Both the position numbers and the translations under genes were made by a program. From Pseudomonas sp. 102515 (GTDB lineage Bacteria > Pseudomonadota > Gammaproteobacteria > Pseudomonadales > Pseudomonadaceae), in the NCBI RefSeq assembly GCF_031085165.1, contig NZ_JAVHTY010000007.1:1-64000 (forward strand): a stretch of DNA of 64,000 nucleotides, read 5' to 3'. Of this stretch, positions 17,249-25,716 are shown piece after piece. The notes under the pieces were generated by a model. It had not been told where the DNA came from, made no database searches, and saw nothing but the letters and a program-made list of their open reading frames with translations. Position 1 is the first letter of the stretch. Each line of letters begins with the position of its first letter.

Positions 17249-17283
17249 AGTGTTGACCTTGACCTCGGGTCAAGGTCAACACT
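17249..17283. promoter_or_regulatory. CueR-type operator within divergent copA/copZ promoters
   Basis: A perfect inverted repeat with 16-base arms (17249-17264 and 17268-17283) and a TCG centre. Each strand carries TTGACC, a 19-base spacer and AACACT, which is the long -35/-10 spacing typical of MerR-family activated promoters. One site can therefore drive copA-cueR leftward and copZ rightward. The arms carry ACCTTG, as in known CueR boxes. Confidence 0.85.
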
Positions 17284-17342
17284 GGAACCCGGGCCTGGCG
17301 CTGGCGTCAGGAGAAAGAGGTCAAGACAGACAGGAGCAGACC

Positions 17343-17537
17343 ATGCACGTCATCAAGGTGATCGGAATGAGTTGCGCCCACTGCGTGAGCGCCATCCAGG
17401 CCGCGGTCCTCAAGGTGGACAGCGGCGCCCGGGTGGAGGTGGATCTGCAGGCGGGCGAGGTGCGCATCGACAGCGCCGAGGTGGATGCGCCCTTCCGCAA
17501 GGCCATCGAACAGGCGGGCTATACCGTCGCCGGCTGA
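17343..17537 (+). CDS. copZ: CopZ-type copper chaperone
   Basis: 64 residues, a single heavy-metal-associated domain with the GMSCAHC metal motif at residues 8-14 and the beta-alpha-beta-beta-alpha-beta pattern ending in AIEQAGYTVAG. Delivers Cu(I) to CopA in the cytoplasm. Transcribed away from copA from the shared palindromic promoter; CAGGAG lies ahead of the ATG. Its last 19 bases overlap the end of the converging TetR gene. Confidence 0.93.
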   Translation: MHVIKVIGMSCAHCVSAIQAAVLKVDSGARVEVDLQAGEVRIDSAEVDAPFRKAIEQAGYTVAG

Positions 17538-18148
17538 ACCCAGTCGCGCACGATGGCGCGGAAGAAGGTGGTGAAGACCTGATCGGCGGCCAGCAGCGGG
17601 GCGAAGGTCTGTTCGTCGCGCAGCAGATCGGAGAGGGTGCCGAGAAACAGGCTGTGCAGCATCCGGCTGGCCAGCTGCGGCGTCACGCCCGGCTGCAGGC
17701 GGGCTGCCTGGGCGGTGAAGAGGGCGTCGGTGATGCGGATGAACTGCCGCAGGAACTGCAGATCGCGCTCCTCCGCCTCGCGCAATTCCTCGGTGAATTC
17801 GCAGCGGTGCAGCATGATGGTCATCACCCGCTGCTCGCGGCCAGGCTGGGTGAATTTCGCCATGCCCTCTATGCACAGCTTGAACAGCCGTTGCAGGCTG
17901 TCTTCCTCGCCGTCGACGCGCAGACGCTCGGTCAGTTCGTCGGCCGGGATCCTTATCTGGCTAAGCATTTCGTGGAACAGGTGGGCCTTGTTCTGAAAAT
18001 GCCAGTACACTGCACCCCGGGTGACGCCGCATTCGCGGGCGATCATTTCCAAGCTGGTACGCGCCACGCCATTGGTCAGGAACAGGGCTTCCGCCGCATC
18101 GAGAATGGCTTGGCGGGTCTGTTCGGCTTCTTCTTTCGTACGACGCAT
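17519..18148 (-). CDS. TetR/AcrR-family repressor (TtgR/AcrR-like)
   Basis: 209 residues from the ATG at 18148. Start RRTKEEAEQTRQAILDAAEA, helix-turn-helix CGVTRGAVYWHFQNKAHLF, and the overall pattern match AcrR/TtgR-type regulators of multidrug efflux; ligand domain fills the rest. It is divergent from the Bcr/CflA-type pump at 18261, with a TtgR-like palindrome between them, so it probably represses the pump and itself until a toxic ligand binds. Confidence 0.88.
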   Translation of the reverse strand: MRRTKEEAEQTRQAILDAAEALFLTNGVARTSLEMIARECGVTRGAVYWHFQNKAHLFHEMLSQIRIPADELTERLRVDGEEDSLQRLFKLCIEGMAKFTQPGREQRVMTIMLHRCEFTEELREAEERDLQFLRQFIRITDALFTAQAARLQPGVTPQLASRMLHSLFLGTLSDLLRDEQTFAPLLAADQVFTTFFRAIVRDWVQPATV

Positions 18149-18202
18149 GGGCGATCTGGCTGGCAGTGGGTCTGCCACGCAGTCTAGCGCGCCTCGCCGC
18201 TT

Positions 18203-18224
18203 TTACAAACATGATTGTATGTAA
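18203..18224. promoter_or_regulatory. TtgR/AcrR-like operator
   Basis: TTACAAACA (18203-18211) and TGTATGTAA (18216-18224) form an inverted repeat with one mismatch per arm and a TGAT spacer. It resembles the TTACAAACA half-site of the TtgR operator and lies between the TetR gene and the divergent efflux gene. Confidence 0.7.
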
Positions 18225-18260
18225 CTGCGCGATACTTCCGCTTCCACCGGATCAGGCTTC

Positions 18261-19433
18261 ATGACTTTTCGCTTACTGTTGATTCTCGGGGCCCTCTCGG
18301 CCTTCGCTCCTTTCGCCATTGACATGTACCTGCCGAGCTTCCCGTCACTGGCCAGGTCGTTCGCCACCGACATCGAACATGTGCAGCTGAGCCTGGCGGT
18401 GTATTTCGCCGGCTTGGCCAGCGGTCAGCTGTTCTATGGCCCCCTCGCCGACAGATTCGGTCGCCGCCTGCCGCTATTGATCGGCATTGGCCTGTTCTGC
18501 CTGGCGTCGCTGGGCTGCGCCCTGGCACCCAGCCTGCCCTGGCTGATCGCCGCACGTTTCGTCCAGGCCCTGGGCGGTTGTGCCGGCATGGTGATCGCGC
18601 GGGCCGTGGTGCGGGATCTCTGCGAGCCCATGGCCGCTGCGCGGGCCTTCTCGCAGATCATGCTGGTGACCGGAATCGCCCCGATCATCGCGCCCTTCGC
18701 CGGCAGCCTCCTGCTCAGCACCTTTGGCTGGCAGGCCATCTTCGTCAGCCTGGCGCTGTTCGCCGCCGCCTGCGGCACGGCCGTGGCGCTCTGGCTGCCC
18801 GAATCCCTGCCGGCGCACCATCCGCGCCCGCCGCTGCGGGGTGCCTTGCGCAACTACCTGCGGCTGCTGCGCGATCGCACCTTCATCGGTCACACCCTCA
18901 CCGGCGGCATCGCCATGGCCGGCATGTTCGCCTACATTTCCGGCTCGCCCTTCGTGCTGATCGAACTCTACGGCGTCAAACCCGAGCACTACGGCTGGGT
19001 ATTCGGCCTCAACGCCGCCGGCTTCATCCTGCTGGGGCAGCTCAATGCCCGCCTGGTGGTCCGCCAGGGACCGGCCTTCTGGCTACGGCGCGCGGTGGTG
19101 GCCTATGCCGCGGCGGGGCTGGTCCTGCTGCTGGTGGGCGCCTTCCAACCCAAGGCGCTGCCGGTGCTGATGATCCCGCTGTTCTGCGCCATCGCCCTGC
19201 TCGGCGGCATCGTGCCCAACGCCTCGGCTTGCGCCCTGGCGGGGCAGGGCGCCAATGCCGGCAGTGCCTCGGCGCTGATGGGCAGTCTGCAATTCATCCT
19301 GGCGGCGCTGGCCTCCAGCAGCGTGGGTGCCCTGCACAACGGCACCGTGGTGCCCATGTGCGCGGTGCTGGCGCTCTGTGCGGTGGCGACCGCGCTGATG
19401 GCGCGCTGGACCCACAATCGCTCGCCTGCCTGA
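18261..19433 (+). CDS. Bcr/CflA-family multidrug efflux MFS transporter
   Basis: 390 residues, 12 membrane helices. AIDMYLPSFPSLARSF at the N-terminus and GQLFYGPLADRFGRRLPLL in the first loop are hallmarks of Bcr/CflA drug:proton antiporters; RAVVRDL in helix 5 fits too. Exports drugs such as bicyclomycin or sulfonamides in characterised relatives; the substrate here is unknown. Likely repressed by the divergent TetR protein through the palindrome at 18203-18224. Confidence 0.88.
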   Translation: MTFRLLLILGALSAFAPFAIDMYLPSFPSLARSFATDIEHVQLSLAVYFAGLASGQLFYGPLADRFGRRLPLLIGIGLFCLASLGCALAPSLPWLIAARFVQALGGCAGMVIARAVVRDLCEPMAAARAFSQIMLVTGIAPIIAPFAGSLLLSTFGWQAIFVSLALFAAACGTAVALWLPESLPAHHPRPPLRGALRNYLRLLRDRTFIGHTLTGGIAMAGMFAYISGSPFVLIELYGVKPEHYGWVFGLNAAGFILLGQLNARLVVRQGPAFWLRRAVVAYAAAGLVLLLVGAFQPKALPVLMIPLFCAIALLGGIVPNASACALAGQGANAGSASALMGSLQFILAALASSSVGALHNGTVVPMCAVLALCAVATALMARWTHNRSPA

Positions 19434-19501
19434 AGCGGAGTGGATTTTTCCCGGCGAGGCGGGTCAGATAGGCGAACCCTCACCCTTCCAGGGACGCCGA
19501 C

Positions 19502-19888
19502 ATGACCTTCGCCTACTGGTGCATCTTCCTTGTCTACCTCGTGCCCTATGGCGCGGCCTACTACGCCAAGTTCAAGGGCAGTGGCTTCACGCCCGAGGAC
19601 AACCGGGATCCGCGCGGCTTCCTCGGCAAGCTGGAAGGGGCCCGGGCCCGGGCCAACGCCGCCCAGCAGAACGCCTTCGAGATCAATCCGCTGTTCGCCG
19701 CGGCGGTGATCGTCGCCCACGTCACCGGCGGTGCCGACCAGGGCACCATCAACTTCTGGGCCTTCCTCTTCCTGCTCAGTCGCATCGCCTACACCTGGCT
19801 GTACATTCGTGACCACGCCACCCGCCGCTCGCTGGCCTGGGCCGGTGGTTTCTTCTGCTGCCTCTGCCTGTTCATCGCCGCGGCCTGA
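19502..19888 (+). CDS. MAPEG family membrane protein
   Basis: 128 residues with four hydrophobic segments. NRDPRGFLGKLEGARARANA and the QQNAFEINPLFAAAVIVA segment fit the MAPEG fold (membrane-associated proteins in eicosanoid and glutathione metabolism). Bacterial members have unknown physiological roles. It follows the efflux gene by 68 bases in the same direction, possibly on its own promoter. Confidence 0.85.
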   Translation: MTFAYWCIFLVYLVPYGAAYYAKFKGSGFTPEDNRDPRGFLGKLEGARARANAAQQNAFEINPLFAAAVIVAHVTGGADQGTINFWAFLFLLSRIAYTWLYIRDHATRRSLAWAGGFFCCLCLFIAAA

Positions 19889-19973
19889 GCCTGCGCTGAG
19901 CGGACGTCGTCGGTCTTGACCGGCGGCGTCGGCTACGGCTTCATTAGCGGCCTATCTTTCCTGGCCAACCGCC

Positions 19974-21023
19974 ATGAACGCTGCTTCGCCCGCCCAGCAG
20001 GTGCTGGGGCATTTCGCCGAACTCGCCCAGCGCCGAGGCTATACGCTGGACAACGCCCAGCAGACGGCCATCGAACGCTTCGCCGTCTTGGCCGACGAGC
20101 TCCTGCGCCCGCGTCTGTTCCGCCGCCAGGCGCCACGCAGCCTCTATCTCTGGGGGCCGGTAGGGCGTGGCAAGAGCTTCCTGCTGGACGGCTTCTTCGC
20201 CGCCCTGCCATTCGCCGAGAAGCGCCAGGTGCATTTCCATGCCTTCTTTCGCGAACTGCACGAGCGGATGTTTCGCCAGCCGCCTGGCGGCGATGCCCTC
20301 GCCGCCAGCCTGGACGAGTTGCTCGAGGGTTGCCGACTGCTCTGCTTCGATGAATTCCATGTGCATGACATCGGCGACGCCATGCTCATCACCCGGCTGT
20401 TCAAGGCACTGTTCAGCCGCGGTGTGGTGCTGATCACCACGTCCAACTATCCACCCGAGGGGTTGCTGCCCAATCCGCTCTATCACGAGCGCTTCCTGCC
20501 GGCGATCCGGCTGATCGAGACGCGCATGGACATCCTTTCGGTGGCCGGTCCCCAGGACTATCGCGGCGCCAGTCCTGCCGAGCCCGATCCCTTCGGCATC
20601 GGTGCCTACCTCTGGCCGGGCAGCCCGGAGCAGCGCCAGGCGTTGGGGCTGCCGCCACTGGCCCAGACACGCGTGGAGGTGCCGGTAGGGCATCGCAGTC
20701 TGCCTGCCATCAGCGCCGCGGAGGGTCTGCTGCACTTCAGCTTCGCCGATCTCTGCGAAGGCCCCACCGCGGTCCTCGACTACCTGACCCTGAGCGAAAC
20801 CTGGCAGCGGTGGCTGCTCGACGCCGTGCCGCCGCTGCGCGACGCCAGCCCCGCCGCCCGGCAGCGCTTCATCAACCTGGTGGACGTGCTATACGACCGT
20901 CGCCTGGCGCTGTTCCTGGTCAGCGCCGCGCCCCTCGACGAGACCCTGGCCGACAGCGACATCGCCGACATGTCGCGGACGCGCAGCCGGCTGTCCCAGC
21001 TGCGACAAATCGGGCCGGACTAG
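19974..21023 (+). CDS. zapE: ZapE / AFG1-type ATPase
   Basis: 349 residues. P-loop ATPase with Walker A GPVGRGKS (61-68), Walker B LLCFDEFHVHD (122-132), and ITTSNYPPEGLLPNPLY, the AFG1/ZapE signature. ZapE acts at the Z-ring in late division or stress in E. coli; the mitochondrial homologue Lace1/Afg1 supports protein turnover. Pseudomonas genomes often carry more than one AFG1-type gene, so this one may not be the sole ZapE. The stop shares a CTAG with the converging gene. Confidence 0.85.
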   Translation: MNAASPAQQVLGHFAELAQRRGYTLDNAQQTAIERFAVLADELLRPRLFRRQAPRSLYLWGPVGRGKSFLLDGFFAALPFAEKRQVHFHAFFRELHERMFRQPPGGDALAASLDELLEGCRLLCFDEFHVHDIGDAMLITRLFKALFSRGVVLITTSNYPPEGLLPNPLYHERFLPAIRLIETRMDILSVAGPQDYRGASPAEPDPFGIGAYLWPGSPEQRQALGLPPLAQTRVEVPVGHRSLPAISAAEGLLHFSFADLCEGPTAVLDYLTLSETWQRWLLDAVPPLRDASPAARQRFINLVDVLYDRRLALFLVSAAPLDETLADSDIADMSRTRSRLSQLRQIGPD

Positions 21024-21664
21024 CGCTCGGCCTTCAGCTTCGCACTGTCGAGATGCCAGCGGCGCTGCTCGGCCGAGGCGCCGTCGACGTCGTTGACCCG
21101 ACGCAGTTGATAGGTGCCGCTGAAGGTCTGGCGGGTGCCGTCGGCGAGGCGCGCCTTGACCGTCACCTGGATGCTGACATAGCTCGAGCCGGCCGCACCC
21201 TCGACCGGGCCCGGTTGGCCAAGCGTCACCTGCACGCTGCGGGTCCTGGCATAGCCCTGGCGGAATGTCTCGTAGCGGTTGCCGGGTTGGCCGTCGCTTC
21301 CCCATAGCTGCCAGGCGGTGCCGTAATCCCGCGCATCCAGCGCCCGGTAGTAACGCTGGACCACGGCCGCCGCCGCCTCGGCGCTGCTGGGCCGCGGACC
21401 GCAACCCGGCTCCTCGGCCGCTTCGCCATCGCCGAGCAGCGCGCAGCTGCGGGCGATCTCGTCCTGCATCAGGGCGCAGCTGTTGGCGGCGTTGCAGGGC
21501 GGATGGGTGGCCGGGGAGCGCGCACGACAGCTGGTGGCCAGGGCCTGGGCCGGCTCTTGTCCGAGTTCCTGGGCGCAACTGCGCGGCGCCCGCTCGGTGG
21601 CAGCCAGGGCATTGGTGGCAAGGGACAACAGCAGGAGAGAACAGAGCGGTAGGCGCAGGGGCAT
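21020..21664 (-). CDS. Periplasmic protein of unknown function
   Basis: 214 residues from the ATG at 21664. Clear signal peptide (LPLCSLLLLSLATNALA), then a Cys-rich stretch (six Cys up to residue ~95) and a C-terminal domain (VVQRYYRALDARDYGTAWQL to RRWHLDSAKLKAER) that looks like an NTF2-like/DUF4878-type fold with a typical FSGTYQLRRV strand. Function unknown. Its stop and that of zapE share the palindrome CTAG. Confidence 0.75.
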   Translation of the reverse strand: MPLRLPLCSLLLLSLATNALAATERAPRSCAQELGQEPAQALATSCRARSPATHPPCNAANSCALMQDEIARSCALLGDGEAAEEPGCGPRPSSAEAAAAVVQRYYRALDARDYGTAWQLWGSDGQPGNRYETFRQGYARTRSVQVTLGQPGPVEGAAGSSYVSIQVTVKARLADGTRQTFSGTYQLRRVNDVDGASAEQRRWHLDSAKLKAER

Positions 21665-21817
21665 CGACGCGATCCTTGAGCAAAGCCCCAGCCTAGCAGG
21701 CCGAGGTCGGCGCGGAAAAAAGCACGCGGCGGTCATCCGTCGTCTGGCCAGTTGGCTGACGTAAAAGCGTCATACGGCCGGCGCAGGGTGAGTGGATCCC
21801 GTGTCGGAGTTCGTCCC

Positions 21818-23428
21818 ATGCCTTCGTCCAGTCCAGTCGCCTCCCTGTCTCCGCTGTCCCATCCCCTGCACCGTTCGCGCAAGCCCGGTCCGCTGCGGAT
21901 CGTGCTGTTCATCGTGCTCCTGCTGACCGGTCTGGCGGTGACCCTCGGCGGTATCCACAACGACGTCAGCGACGCCCAGTCCCCGCCCACTACTTGGCTG
22001 CCCTTCGCCGGCCTGGCGCTGGCGCTGGTGATCGCCCTTGGCTTCGAATTCGTCAACGGCTTCCATGACACGGCCAACGCCGTGGCCACGGTGATCTACA
22101 CCCACTCGCTGCCGCCCAATGCGGCGGTACTCTGGTCCGGCTTCTGCAACTTCCTCGGGGTGCTGTTCTCCAGCGGCGCGGTGGCCTTCAGCGTCATCGC
22201 CCTGTTGCCGGTGGACCTGGTGGTGGAGATGGGGGCGGGCAAGGGCTTCGCCATGATCTTCGCCCTCCTGATCGCCGCCATCATCTGGAATCTCGGCACC
22301 TGGTGGCTGGGCTTGCCGGCGTCCTCGTCCCATACCCTGATCGGTTCCATCATCGGCGTCGGCCTGATGCACGCCTGGCTGGGCGGCCTGGACGGCAGCA
22401 GCGGCGTGGACTGGGGCCAGGTGGCCAAGGTCGGCTATGCGCTGCTGTTCTCGCCGCTGATCGGCTTCGTCTGCGCGGCGGTGCTGCTGGTACTGCTCAA
22501 GCGGATCGTGCGCGACCAGACGCTCTACCAGGAGCCGAAAAGCGCCGAGCCGCCGCCGCCGTGGATTCGCGGCCTGCTGATCCTGACCTGCACCGGGGTG
22601 TCCTTCGCCCATGGCTCCAACGACGGCCAGAAAGGCATGGGGTTGATCATGCTGATCCTGGTCGGCGCCCTGCCGACCGCCTATGCGCTCAATAGAGCCG
22701 TGCCGGCCACCGCCACCCCGGCCTTCGCCGCCGTGGCCGAGGTCACCGCCAGCGGCCTGCGCCAGGCGGCGCCCCAGGCCGCGCCTGCCGATCCCCATGG
22801 GGTGCTGCTGGAGTTCGTGCGCAAGCGACGGAGCGATCCCGAAGTGCTGCCGGCGCTGGCCGCCATCACCGACGACATCGCTCGTGAAGTGCGCCAGTAC
22901 GGCGCCCTCAACAACGTGCCGGCGCAGAGCATGCCCAACGTGCGCAATGCCATGTACCTGGCGTCGGAATCCATCCGCCTGCTGGAAGAGGAGCATCTGC
23001 CGGGCCTGGCGCCCAAGGCGCAGGAGGATCTCAAGGAGTTCAAGCGGCAGATCGACCAGGCCACCCGCTTCATTCCGCTGTGGGTGAAGGTGGCGGTGGC
23101 CATCGCCCTGGGCCTGGGCACTCTAGTCGGCTGGCGGCGCATCGTCGTCACCGTCGGCGAACGCATTGGCAAGACCCACCTGACCTACGCCCAGGGCGCC
23201 TCGGCCGAGCTGGTGGCCATGGGCACCATCGGCGTGGCGGACGCCTTCGGCCTGCCGGTTTCCACCACCCACGTGCTCTCGTCCGGGGTGGCCGGGACCA
23301 TGGCCGCCAACGGCTCCGGGCTGCAGGGGGGCACGGTGCGCAATCTGCTGCTGGCCTGGGTGCTCACCCTGCCGGTGGCCATGGCGCTGTCCGCTTCACT
23401 CTACTGGCTGCTGGTGCAGGTGTTCTGA
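21818..23428 (+). CDS. PiT-family inorganic phosphate transporter
   Basis: 536 residues from the ATG at 21818. Two PHO4 halves: GFEFVNGFHDTANAVATVIY with SSSHTLIGSIIGVGLMHAWL, and the second GVSFAHGSNDGQKGMGL with the PVSTTHVLSSGVAG segment near the C-terminus. GxNDxxNA-type motifs bind phosphate or metal phosphate and use the proton gradient. A long soluble loop of ~160 residues splits the halves, as usual in pseudomonad PiT proteins. The last 33 bases overlap the end of the converging LysR gene. Confidence 0.92.
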   Translation: MPSSSPVASLSPLSHPLHRSRKPGPLRIVLFIVLLLTGLAVTLGGIHNDVSDAQSPPTTWLPFAGLALALVIALGFEFVNGFHDTANAVATVIYTHSLPPNAAVLWSGFCNFLGVLFSSGAVAFSVIALLPVDLVVEMGAGKGFAMIFALLIAAIIWNLGTWWLGLPASSSHTLIGSIIGVGLMHAWLGGLDGSSGVDWGQVAKVGYALLFSPLIGFVCAAVLLVLLKRIVRDQTLYQEPKSAEPPPPWIRGLLILTCTGVSFAHGSNDGQKGMGLIMLILVGALPTAYALNRAVPATATPAFAAVAEVTASGLRQAAPQAAPADPHGVLLEFVRKRRSDPEVLPALAAITDDIAREVRQYGALNNVPAQSMPNVRNAMYLASESIRLLEEEHLPGLAPKAQEDLKEFKRQIDQATRFIPLWVKVAVAIALGLGTLVGWRRIVVTVGERIGKTHLTYAQGASAELVAMGTIGVADAFGLPVSTTHVLSSGVAGTMAANGSGLQGGTVRNLLLAWVLTLPVAMALSASLYWLLVQVF

Positions 23429-24280
23429 CACGGCCTCGGTCAGACAGCGGCGAAACAGCGCCACGGCCGGCAGGTCGCGTCCGGCGTGGCGGCTGATGAC
23501 CTGCAGTTCGCGGTGGAAGGTGAGGGCGCCCAGGGACAGCCGACGCACCCGGGGATGCTCCAGCCAGAGGCCGGCGCAGGGCACCAGGGCCACGCCCAGG
23601 CCGTGCTCGACCAGCTTGACGATGGCGTCGAGCTCGTCCAGTTCGAGCACCTGGCGCACCACCAGGCGCTGCTCGCGCAAGAAAGCGCTGACCCGGCGAC
23701 CACCGAAGGAGTGGCGGTCATAGCGAATGAAGGGCTGGGTTTCCAGCAACGTGCGCGGATCGTCGCCGGGCAGGTCGGGCGGGGCGATGAGTACGAAGGG
23801 CTCCTGCAGTAGCGCGCTGGCGTGCAGTTCCTTGGGCAGCTCGAAGGGGGGGCGGATCAGGATGGCCAGGTCCAGCTCGCCGGCGTCCACCTGGCTGAGC
23901 AGGCTGAGCGACACCCCGGGCACCAGACGCGGCTCCAGGCGCGGCGCCCGCTGGCGCAGCCGTACCAGGGTGCCGGGCAGCAGGCCGGTCTGGACGCTGG
24001 CGATGGCGCCGATGCGCAATTCGCCCTGGATCTCGTCTCCGGCGCCGGCCATGCGCGCGTAGGTGGCGAGGATCTCCTCGGCCAGGGGCAGGGCGCGGCG
24101 GCCGGCAGCATTGAGCAGGGCGCTGCGGCCGTTGCGGTCGAACAGGTCCACACCCAGATTCTGTTCCAGGTTGCGCATCTGGGCGCTCACGGCCGAGGGC
24201 GTGAGCCCCACGTGCAGACCGGCCGCGGCGAAACTGCCGTGGCGCGCGACGGCGAGCAGGGTCTTGAGTTCGCGAAGCAT
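23396..24280 (-). CDS. LysR-family transcriptional regulator
   Basis: 294 residues from the ATG at 24280. Helix-turn-helix LKTLLAVARHGSFAAAGLHV with LTPSAVSAQMRNLEQNLGVD, then the LysR substrate-binding domain (GELRIGAIASVQTGLLPGTL onward). Divergent from the VOC gene with an 11-base-arm palindrome in between, so that gene is the likely target. Effector unknown. Confidence 0.9.
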   Translation of the reverse strand: MLRELKTLLAVARHGSFAAAGLHVGLTPSAVSAQMRNLEQNLGVDLFDRNGRSALLNAAGRRALPLAEEILATYARMAGAGDEIQGELRIGAIASVQTGLLPGTLVRLRQRAPRLEPRLVPGVSLSLLSQVDAGELDLAILIRPPFELPKELHASALLQEPFVLIAPPDLPGDDPRTLLETQPFIRYDRHSFGGRRVSAFLREQRLVVRQVLELDELDAIVKLVEHGLGVALVPCAGLWLEHPRVRRLSLGALTFHRELQVISRHAGRDLPAVALFRRCLTEAVSEHLHQQPVE

Positions 24281-24327
24281 GGCGGTTGCCTGTAGCCCGG
24301 GCAGGCCACTGTAGCGAGCGTTGCGGC

Positions 24328-24350
24328 GAGCAACAAAATTTTTGTCGCTC
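24328..24350. promoter_or_regulatory. Probable LysR-type operator
   Basis: GAGCAACAAAA-T-TTTTGTCGCTC is an inverted repeat with 11-base arms and a single mismatch. It lies 48 bases upstream of the LysR start and 81 bases upstream of the VOC start, the usual place for a LysR regulatory box. Confidence 0.6.
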
Positions 24351-24430
24351 GGAGGCAGGAAAATACGCTTTATGCCCAGGAAAACCTGGGGTGAGAATGA
24401 CCACATCCCACCTCAACAGGATTTCCCGCC

Positions 24431-24856
24431 ATGGCCCTGTCGCCCTTTCACCTTGCCATTCCCGTCTACGACCTGGCCGCCGCACGGCATTTCTACGGGG
24501 ATGTCTTCGGCCTCGCCGAAGGCCGCTCCAGCGACCACTGGGTCGACTTCGACTTCTATGGTCACCAACTGGTGATCCACGAGCATCCCAAGACCGCTTC
24601 CCAGGAAGACGCCCATACCAATGCCGTGGACGGCCACAACGTGCCGGTGCCGCACTTCGGCATCGTGCTCGGCTGGGATGAGTGGGAAGCCCTGGCCGAC
24701 CGCCTGCGCGCCCGTGAAACCCAGTTCGTCATCGAGCCCTATATCCGCTTCCAGGGCCAGGTCGGTGAGCAGGCCACCATGTTTCTCTTCGACCCCTGCG
24801 GCAACGCCCTGGAATTCAAGGCCTTCAAGGACATGAGCCAGCTGTTCGCCAAGTAA
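24431..24856 (+). CDS. VOC-family (glyoxalase-like) protein
   Basis: 141 residues. Two beta-alpha-beta-beta-beta units of the vicinal oxygen chelate fold; metal-ligand candidates are FHLAIPVYD (His, N-terminus), [16 protein letters not shown] (His) and [12 protein letters not shown] (Glu). This matches dioxygenase/glyoxalase-type single-domain proteins of unknown substrate. Divergent from the LysR gene that probably controls it. Confidence 0.85.
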   Translation: MALSPFHLAIPVYDLAAARHFYGDVFGLAEGRSSDHWVDFDFYGHQLVIHEHPKTASQEDAHTNAVDGHNVPVPHFGIVLGWDEWEALADRLRARETQFVIEPYIRFQGQVGEQATMFLFDPCGNALEFKAFKDMSQLFAK

Positions 24857-24863
24857 GGCCTGG

Positions 24864-24879
24864 GCGGCCCCCGGGCCGC
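24864..24879 (+). terminator. GC-rich hairpin behind the VOC gene
   Basis: GCGGCCC (24864-24870) pairs perfectly with GGGCCGC (24873-24879) 8 bases after the stop codon. No T-run follows, so terminator activity is uncertain. Confidence 0.35.
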
Positions 24880-24954
24880 TCGCCTGTGCCGCGACCGGAG
24901 CCTCGAGAATTCCGGCGCCTTTTCTCGTGATTCGTCTGCCCGCTGGTACCTCCC

Positions 24955-25716
24955 ATGGAAACCGCGAGCCTTACCGGCATTCATTGCGCGGCGACCGCCG
25001 AATGGCGGATCCGGCCGCTGGGTGAGCGGCTGCTGGTGATCGAATCCCGTGCCGCGCCCTCCGCCGGCCTCAGCCGTCGCCTCGGTGCCCTCGCGGCCTA
25101 CCTGGGCGAGCGGCAGGCCCGCGGCGAGCTGCCCGGGGTGAGCGATATCGTGCCGGCGCTCGCCAGTATCGGCGTGCATTACCGTCCCTGGCAGGTGGCG
25201 GGGCGGGCGGGTCACCCGACACCCTACGCAGCCCTCGGCACCCGCCTGATGGCCTTGCTGGACGAGGAGGGGGCCGCGGCCCTCCGACCGAGTCGACTGA
25301 TCGAGCTTCCCGTCTGCTACGGCGGTGACTTCGGCCCCGATCTGGCCGCGGCGGCGGCCGCTTGCGGACTCTCCGAGGCCGAACTCGTCGCCTTGCACGG
25401 CGCCGAGGTCACGGTACTGATGCTCGGCTTCGCCCCCGGTCATCCCTATCTCGGGCACTACGACGAGCGCCTGGCGCTGCCGCGGAGGCGTGTACCCCGA
25501 ACCCGGGTGGCGGCCGGCAGCCTGGGCCTGGCCAATCGCCAGAGCGTCGTCTATCCGCAGGCCTTGCCGGGTGGCTGGTCGCTGATCGGCCGTACGCCCT
25601 GGCGGTTGTTCGATCCCTGCGCCAAGCAGGCCTGCCGGCTGCGTGCCGGCGATAGGATTCGCTGCGTGCCCATTGATGCGGAGGCCTTCGCCGCCCTGCA
25701 GGAGGCGCAGCCATGA
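24955..25716 (+). CDS. pxpB: PxpB, 5-oxoprolinase subunit B (KipI family)
   Basis: 253 residues. The KipI/allophanate-hydrolase-subunit-1 domain: IRPLGERLLVIE, SIGVHYRPW, ELPVCYGGDFGPDLAAAAAA, and FAPGHPYLGHYDERL with RTRVAAGSLGLANRQSVVYP, all typical. With PxpA and PxpC it converts 5-oxo-L-proline to glutamate using ATP. It overlaps pxpC by four bases (ATGA). No pxpA is found beside it. Confidence 0.92.
   Translation: METASLTGIHCAATAEWRIRPLGERLLVIESRAAPSAGLSRRLGALAAYLGERQARGELPGVSDIVPALASIGVHYRPWQVAGRAGHPTPYAALGTRLMALLDEEGAAALRPSRLIELPVCYGGDFGPDLAAAAAACGLSEAELVALHGAEVTVLMLGFAPGHPYLGHYDERLALPRRRVPRTRVAAGSLGLANRQSVVYPQALPGGWSLIGRTPWRLFDPCAKQACRLRAGDRIRCVPIDAEAFAALQEAQP

Noticed and set aside
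24375-24390. CCCAGG-AAAA-CCTGGG hairpin near the VOC start as a terminator
   Set aside because: It lies upstream of the gene in the promoter region and has no T-run; no transcript would need ending there.
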